DNA of 7,689 bases, from positions 1-7,689 of the forward strand of contig JAFMJX010000081.1 in assembly GCA_017853235.1 (NCBI GenBank), in the 5' to 3' direction. The position numbers and the translations under genes were made by a program. The notes beneath the pieces are model-generated. The model was not told the origin of the DNA and ran no database searches. It was given only the letters and a program-made list of their open reading frames with translations. Below, in pieces: positions 7,483 to 7,689 of this stretch; positions within the stretch are counted from its first letter, which is position 1; every line of letters begins with the position of its first letter. The stretch is from Chitinophagaceae bacterium. GTDB taxonomy: Bacteria; Bacteroidota; Bacteroidia; Chitinophagales; Chitinophagaceae.

Positions 7483-7689
7483 ATGAGATATTTAAAAATT
7501 ATAATCGTCACTGCCTTACTTACAACTGCGGTTGCATGTAGCAAACAATTAGATAGTCTTTTGGACAACCCAAATGCTCCTTCAATAGGAACAGCGGATG
7601 TTGACTTGTTATTAAATACAGTTCAATTATCTTTTGCTGGATTTTTTGATGGTGCATCCAACGACGGGGGCCAATTAACAAGACAACAA
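7483..7689 (+). CDS. SusD/RagB-type surface lipoprotein, N-terminal fragment cut by window edge
   Basis: My translation gives 69 codons from ATG 7483 with no stop before the right edge. It begins MRYLKIIIVTALLTTAVACSK: a basic start, a hydrophobic core and a lipobox AVAC, so Cys19 would be lipidated after signal peptidase II cleavage. LLDNPNAPS (26-34), followed by an aliphatic LLLN stretch, resembles the mature N-terminus of SusD-like proteins. Such proteins are alpha-helical (TPR-like) ligand-capturing lids that sit on the SusC barrel. Position, 28 bases after a SusC-type gene, is the strongest support, since the ligand-binding part is outside the window. An A-rich stretch rather than a clear ribosome-binding site precedes the ATG, as is usual in Bacteroidota. 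Confidence 0.87.
   Translation, partial: MRYLKIIIVTALLTTAVACSKQLDSLLDNPNAPSIGTADVDLLLNTVQLSFAGFFDGASNDGGQLTRQQ

Overview
The window looks like a chromosomal segment of a Bacteroidota bacterium, probably close to Chitinophagaceae; the family placement is an inference. The signs are AT-rich DNA, a SusC/SusD-type outer-membrane pair, start sites mostly without clear Shine-Dalgarno sequences, and a DNA polymerase III delta' protein with the degenerate ATP-site residues I associate with this phylum. No rRNA, tRNA, CRISPR array, insertion sequence or phage gene was seen.

Layout. Positions 1-3885 hold four minus-strand genes that are probably co-transcribed, in transcription order: radA (3885 to 2515), a comF-family gene (2515 to 1811, sharing one base with radA), a secreted glutathione peroxidase (1732 to 1208), and holB for the DNA polymerase III delta' subunit (1182 down past the left edge, so its C-terminus is missing). 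Three of the four concern DNA processing (recombination or branch migration, DNA uptake, clamp loading); the peroxidase is the odd member. Positions 3886-4295 are a 410-base divergent intergenic region with a 61-base tract that is almost pure A+T and one weak candidate promoter facing right. Positions 4296-7454 on the plus strand encode a full-length SusC/RagA-type TonB-dependent outer-membrane transporter. After 28 bases comes the start of a SusD/RagB-type surface lipoprotein, cut by the right edge.

How the genes work together. The SusC/SusD pair would form a TonB-powered import complex at the outer membrane: the lipoprotein captures the ligand and the barrel transports it. No glycosidase, protease or sigma/anti-sigma regulator lies in the window, so the substrate is unknown. 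The minus-strand cluster is housekeeping. I found no convincing undescribed system. The observations most worth checking are the delta' subunit lacking its zinc-binding cysteines, the TAGTG overlap joining radA and comF, and the imperfect inverted repeat ahead of the peroxidase gene.
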